A DNA stretch of 64,000 bases from Welwitschia mirabilis (lineage: Eukaryota; Gnetophyta; Gnetopsida; Welwitschiales), in the NCBI GenBank assembly GCA_051453625.1, contig JBOZIK010000001.1, forward strand, positions 203,458,995-203,522,994, read 5' to 3'. Below are positions 59,256 to 64,000 of this stretch, in pieces. Below the pieces are notes generated by a model, which was given only the letters and a program-made list of their open reading frames with translations, had not been told where the DNA came from and made no database searches. A program made the translations under genes and the position numbers. Position 1 is the stretch's first letter, and every line of letters begins with the position of its first letter.

Positions 59256-62200
59256 TGTAACACCCATATTACATAACTAAAAGATTTAAAGGATTGCTTT
59301 GAATAATTATGTAAGACTAAAATTTAATTAAGATATTAAATAATTACTTAAGTTATTAGGTATTTCTATAAAATAAAGTAATTAGTAAAATTATACATTT
59401 TTCTTAGAGGTATTTACTAATTAGTTAGTAACATAAAAGCCAAGATTCTTAAGATTAAATGGTTAAAAAGAACACTTAACATAGCAAGATTACAAAGGAG
59501 TATGATCTATAATAATATGAGTTCTTATTGTCTCTAAAAATATGAGTGCTTCAAAAGTAACTTAGTAAGACTCACAATAAAGAGAAATAAAGGGTCACAA
59601 ATAATAGATTTATTAAACAAATGGTAAGTATCATACATTGATATAAAATTTAGTTACAAATAATAGTAAAAACTATTTAATAATTTATTGTAGCATTAAT
59701 TTTTCTAAGACCACATTTGTTTTATAACTTAATAAATGATATGGCCTTACTAATTACATTTTCTAATAAATCCTTAATATAAAAATCATCTTTGATGGAG
59801 TTGTAACATGAAAATTCTAAGGATACATAGATATTGACTTTCAAACTGAAGCTTTCATTACTACACATAGGCCCTTGCTCATGTTTCATGCACTCATATT
59901 TTCTCTTTAGTATACCTTAATCTTTTATANNNNNNNNNNNNNNNNNNNNNNNNNNNNNNNNNNNNNNNNNNNNNNNNNNNNNNNNNNNNNNNNNNNNNNN
60001 NNNNNNNNNNNNNNNNNNNNNNNNNNNNNNNNNNNNNNNNNNNNNNNNNNNNNNNNNNNNNNNNNNNNNNNNNNNNNNNNNNNNNNNNNNNNNNNNNNNN
60101 NNNNNNNNNNNNNNNNNNNNNNNNNNNNNNNNNNNNNNNNNNNNNNNNNNNNNNNNNNNNNGAGTCCATTCCTTTATCTTTAAAATAAACATGTTCTTCC
60201 TTCAATAAGATGTTCCTCCTTCCTTTAATAATATCTTGTTATGTTTTTATTATGGTAGATTAAAAAAATACATATTATACAATTAAAATAAATGATGGAT
60301 ACTCATTTTATTATAGGCCCCCTATTCATTCTTACATGTCCTTTTCTCCATAATAGTTTTTCTCAAAAGCTGCATGTACTTCTTTCTTTTATAAAGATAA
60401 CAAAGCATACAAAGGTAGCCATCTAGGATCCACTCTTTCTAAGTGGGTTTATCCTCTTGAAAGTAGCCCTTTTCATCTTTTTAATGCCATAATCTCTTTA
60501 ATAAAGTTTTAAATAGTATATTACTAGGATAAGATGGCTTTTCTAGTCCTTTAACATTTTTCCTAATCTATTTTGTTATTGTAGCATTGACTTGGTGATC
60601 TTTATTTATGTGGCTCTTTTTATTTAACCTTAATAAAGGATGTTTTAATGAGGCAACACACTGGCTTATCATCTTTTCATGTGATCCCTTTTATTTTTTC
60701 TCATGTGGGATCCTTCTCATGTATCATTTATTTATGTTAAATTCTTCATTCTTCTTTTCATAAAATCAAAATTAAATATTTGTAAGATAGCAGCTAATAA
60801 AATGACTTTGGCTACTTAACCTAATAGCGGCATGCCATCGCATCACTTTTACATGGTTCACTCGATTATATAGTTTCTCCATCATACGTACATGTCTCTT
60901 ATCTCTTAGTCTTTATTTTTGTTATAAAGTTTATAAGATAAAGTATAGGGTGGTCTTATAATGGTTCCTTTCTTCCTTCAGAATAAACTCTTTAAATGTA
61001 ATGCCCTATATTAAAATTTATGGTAGCTAAAATAAAACATACCATCTTCTAATCTAAGTAATAGTTACTCATCACATGTGGGCCCCATTCTTCCTTTCCA
61101 TTTCTTCTAAAAGAATGCCTCCCTTAAGAACTATGTTTAGAAAAGTATTTTATCTTAGATAGGTTAAGTTTGATATTTTACTCTTTTATATTTAATCAAT
61201 GATCCAATATAAATGTGTATAATGATACATATAGTTTATATTCCATATGTTATTCTAGTGAGTAAAATAATCTATATTTAAAGATATAACATCAATACTC
61301 TATGATTATATTATAGAAATTTTTAAGAAATTTGCAAGAACAAATTATTACATTTTCTATTAAAATATTAGTTAAGAAATATATACATCAACAAACTTTT
61401 GAATACACTACATATGAATATTTTAAAATTCAAGGTATTTTAAGGTTATAAACTAATTAAAACATTTAAGATATAAAAGATCGATGATAAGATTATAAGT
61501 TTTTCCTTCAAACATAGTTTTAAAAATTAAACTAAAAAGTATTAATCTCCATACCATTATGCCTTTTCTTAGTCCATCTTTTTAAATACTACTACTTTTA
61601 CACCTATTTAGCATAAGAAAATGGACTTATAATCATAAAATCTTCATATCTCATAGGATGATCCATGCAAGAAAAAGAAAAAGGTTAAGAATCCTAAGTC
61701 ACAAGATAGACAAAAAAAGAAAAAAATTTCAAGTGATGAACATATGAAAATGAAATGAGAATAATTTATTTTTAATATTTTTTCATATATTTTTCCTCCA
61801 TTGCTTCATTTGATGATCTATTACCTCATTCACTAATTTGTCAATCTATCAATTTCCACTACCTTATTTAACAATTTGTGGGTTCTTATATTTTACTACC
61901 TGATTTAGGAATCTATGGAATTTTCATTTTTATAAGATCTGAAGATCACAAGATATCATAAGAATATGCAAGAATTTTACAATATACCTTACTAAGTATT
62001 TTAATAAGAAATTAATTTTTACTAAACAAAAAGAATAAAATTTTAGATTGCAATCACACTCATATAGATTCCAAGAAAGTATAGTATACCTCAAAGTTTT
62101 AAAATATTTATTAAGAAAGTGATAGAAATAAGTATTTATAAATAATGAATATAACTCAAAATTTTACAACTTATTAAGAAAGTAGTAATTCATTAAGAAA

Positions 62201-63090
62201 TAAGCATCTACTTAAGCCTTAAAAAGGATGTAAGAATAAGGAACAAAATAAAGATGTAAAAATAAACGACCATATCAGATTCAAGAATTAAATAGGATCA
62301 TATCCAAAATTGGTTATCAAACTTTTTGATATTTTAAAAACTTCAAGACTTAAAGGATTTTAAGATTCTAATGTTTCAAAATCTCTAAGGTTTAAAGTTA
62401 TTAAGATTCGATATCATATGATGTTTTAAGAAAATACAAATAAAAGGAGAAGAGAGTCTTATATATAACAAGAGGATGTAGGTATATGAAGAGACATTAT
62501 TTTGAAGAGGATGTGATGAGATACTATCTTGAAAAAAACTATTGTTACAATTCTATAACTCCTAATAATTATTTGCCTAGAAACTAGATTCTTTTAATAT
62601 TTCATCATTATAGTAACTAGCAATCATGCCAAATATTTATTTTACTAATAGATAATAATCATTAAAAATATGCCCACAAAAGTTATAAGATTAAATTTCT
62701 TTGGTAATTTTTAAAATAAGCACAAAGAAGAGAAGTTTGTGACATGCCAATATAACATGTTTAATTTGAAAAAAAATCATTAGTTCTAACTCAAATAATC
62801 CATTTAAGAAGGAAATGTCAAATTTTCTAGAGCATACCACTATTTTGTCATAATAAGAAAAAGGAATTTGATTACACATATTATTATTTAACTAATCAAC
62901 ATTAAGCATTTAGCAAAAACATTAAAAATAATATTAAAATAAGATTACATCACTTATATATATTTTGCCATTTACAATAATTCTTTTATTTTGTAAGACA
63001 TTAAATTAGACTCTATTATTTATTTATCATAATTAAATTAAATAATCTTAGGATAATTTTTTAGAATCTTTTAAAATTTGGGACATGATT
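59256..63090 (-). repeat. 5' LTR of Gyp2
   Basis: Begins TGTAACACCC at the primer side and ends TTTGGGACATGATT (decayed GGGATGTGACA). Contains a 232-N gap (59,930-60,161); frames drawn through the gap are artefacts. The outer ~1.8 kb aligns with 53,200-55,089. The part 60,160-61,100 is less A+T-rich and has no counterpart in the other LTR. Confidence 0.75.
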
Positions 63091-64000
63091 CTTTGATATT
63101 CGCTTATGTTGTAAACTATATCTTTAACTTGCATGATAATTAAAGTACTTTTTATGGGTCCTAAGGCTAATCTAGTTATAACTCTAGTGCTTTCTTATCT
63201 TGTAGACTATGTTTTTAACCTACATAGTAATCAAGGTATCTTTTGTAGATTCTAAGATTGATCTAGTCATAGACTTAATGTCTCCTTATGTTGTAAACTA
63301 CTGACATAACCTACATAACCACCAAGATAGTTTATGTGGGTTTTGGGGCTAATTCATTCAGAATCCTAATGTTTCCTTATGTTGTAAACTACTTCTTTAA
63401 TCTAATGATAATTTTGAAAACTTTTGTAAGTCTTATGAGTGATCTAGTTAGAACCTTGATGTCCCTAATTTTATAAACATTAAAACTCCCTAAATGAGCA
63501 TCAATGTAACTTTTATGGATCTTAAGACTAATCTAGTCAAAATTCTAGTGCCTTCTATATTGTAAAATACTTTTTTAATTTACATAATAATTGAGTTATC
63601 TTTTGTGAACCCTAGAAGGGATCTACTCAAAATCTTAACATCCTCTTATATTATCAATTATTGACATGGCATACACAATAATCAAGATATTTTTTATGGA
63701 TCTTAGAACTAATTTAGTTAGAGCCTTAACACCCACTTATCTTGTAAATTACTAACATAAACTACATACGAATTAAGATGACTTTGGTAGGTTCTGGGAC
63801 TGATTTAGTTAGAACCTTGATGTTCCATTGTCTTATAAACTCTTGACATAACCTACACAAGCATCAAGATGAATTTTGTGAATCTTAAGACTAATTGAGT
63901 TAGAACCTTGATGCCCTCTTACCTTGTAAATTATTGATATGGCTTGCAAAAACATTGAGGTGTATTCTATGAATTCTAAGGATGATTTAGTCAGAATCTT
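63091..64000. repeat. 91-bp tandem array, right block (about 10 units, continues past the window)
   Basis: Resumes at unit position 8 (CTTTGATATTCGCTTATG) and runs to the last base of the window in ~90-91 bp steps, each beginning GTTAGAACCTTGATG or a variant. A-type and B-type units are mixed here too. Confidence 0.85.

Larger units (their letters stand above)
51932..63090 (-). mobile_element. Gyp2: Tekay/Del-type Ty3/gypsy element inserted in the 91-bp array
   Basis: An 11.2 kb element: 3' LTR 51,932-55,089, gag-pol remnant 55,140-59,010, primer site 59,241-59,252, 5' LTR 59,256-63,090. The integrase C-terminus (FSPFKEFFKFSKNGKLTVRF) and what follows place it with Tekay/Del chromoviruses. 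Insertion is shown by the continuing array phase on both sides and the CCTTG target duplication. LTRs align well in their outer ~1.9 kb (53,200-55,089 with 61,285-63,090) but little in the part near the primer side, and differ in length (3.16 and 3.84 kb). Confidence 0.8.

Noticed and set aside
1-64000. tRNA, rRNA or other structured RNA genes
   Set aside because: None recognised on reading. The tRNA-like 12-mers are primer binding sites beside LTRs.

Overview
This window is nuclear DNA of a flowering plant, in a gene-poor, very A+T-rich repeat desert. I see no intact host gene. Nearly everything recognisable is a decayed LTR retrotransposon. The lineage beyond 'angiosperm' cannot be fixed from the sequence. 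Most decay is C-to-T or G-to-A: stops sit where CAG/CAA once stood and zinc-knuckle Cys codons have become Tyr, as expected of old, methylated plant transposons.

Layout. (1) 1-12,304: the 3' part of a plus-strand, Tat/LARD-like element ('Tat1', 3' LTR 11,219-12,304), split by a minus-strand Ty1/copia element ('CopA', 1,121-8,848) with two ~1.5 kb LTRs and an ATTTG-type target duplication. CopA keeps gag, protease and pre-integrase remnants, but where integrase, RT and RNase H belong it carries a different ORF. (2) 12,305-14,306: undefined spacer. (3) 14,307-30,489: a minus-strand element of the same family ('Tat2'), inflated by assembly duplications. Its ORF starts MNSDRR and matches no domain I recognise. 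(4) 30,490-36,640: a decayed mTERF-family pseudogene and an unidentified plus-strand coding stretch, each present twice. (5) 36,659-38,697: a probable Ty3/gypsy LTR beside an initiator-Met-type primer site. (6) 38,698-42,200: an unidentified plus-strand ORF, twice. (7) 42,200-43,318: end of a second copia-type element. (8) 43,419-46,240: 5' part of a third, gag-bearing Tat/Athila-like element ('Tat3'). (9) 47,040-49,480: Ty3/gypsy pol remnant ('Gyp1'). (10) 50,620-64,000: a 91-bp tandem array interrupted by an 11.2 kb Tekay/Del-type gypsy element ('Gyp2', 51,932-63,090). The array phase continues across it, with a 5-bp target duplication.

Two points stand out. A short hairpin motif (best copy CTGTCAT-GGGG-ATGACAG, flanked by TCATCC...GGGATGA) recurs more than 20 times in the Tat family. 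It lies in LTRs, near the 3' end and, most tellingly, as three or four copies between the primer site and the first ORF in both Tat2 and Tat3. Second, six of the seven 100-N gaps sit between two ~1.7-2.7 kb near-copies: each contig starts by repeating the end of the one before. This looks like overlapping, divergent haplotype contigs placed side by side, so about 14 kb of the window is probably counted twice.
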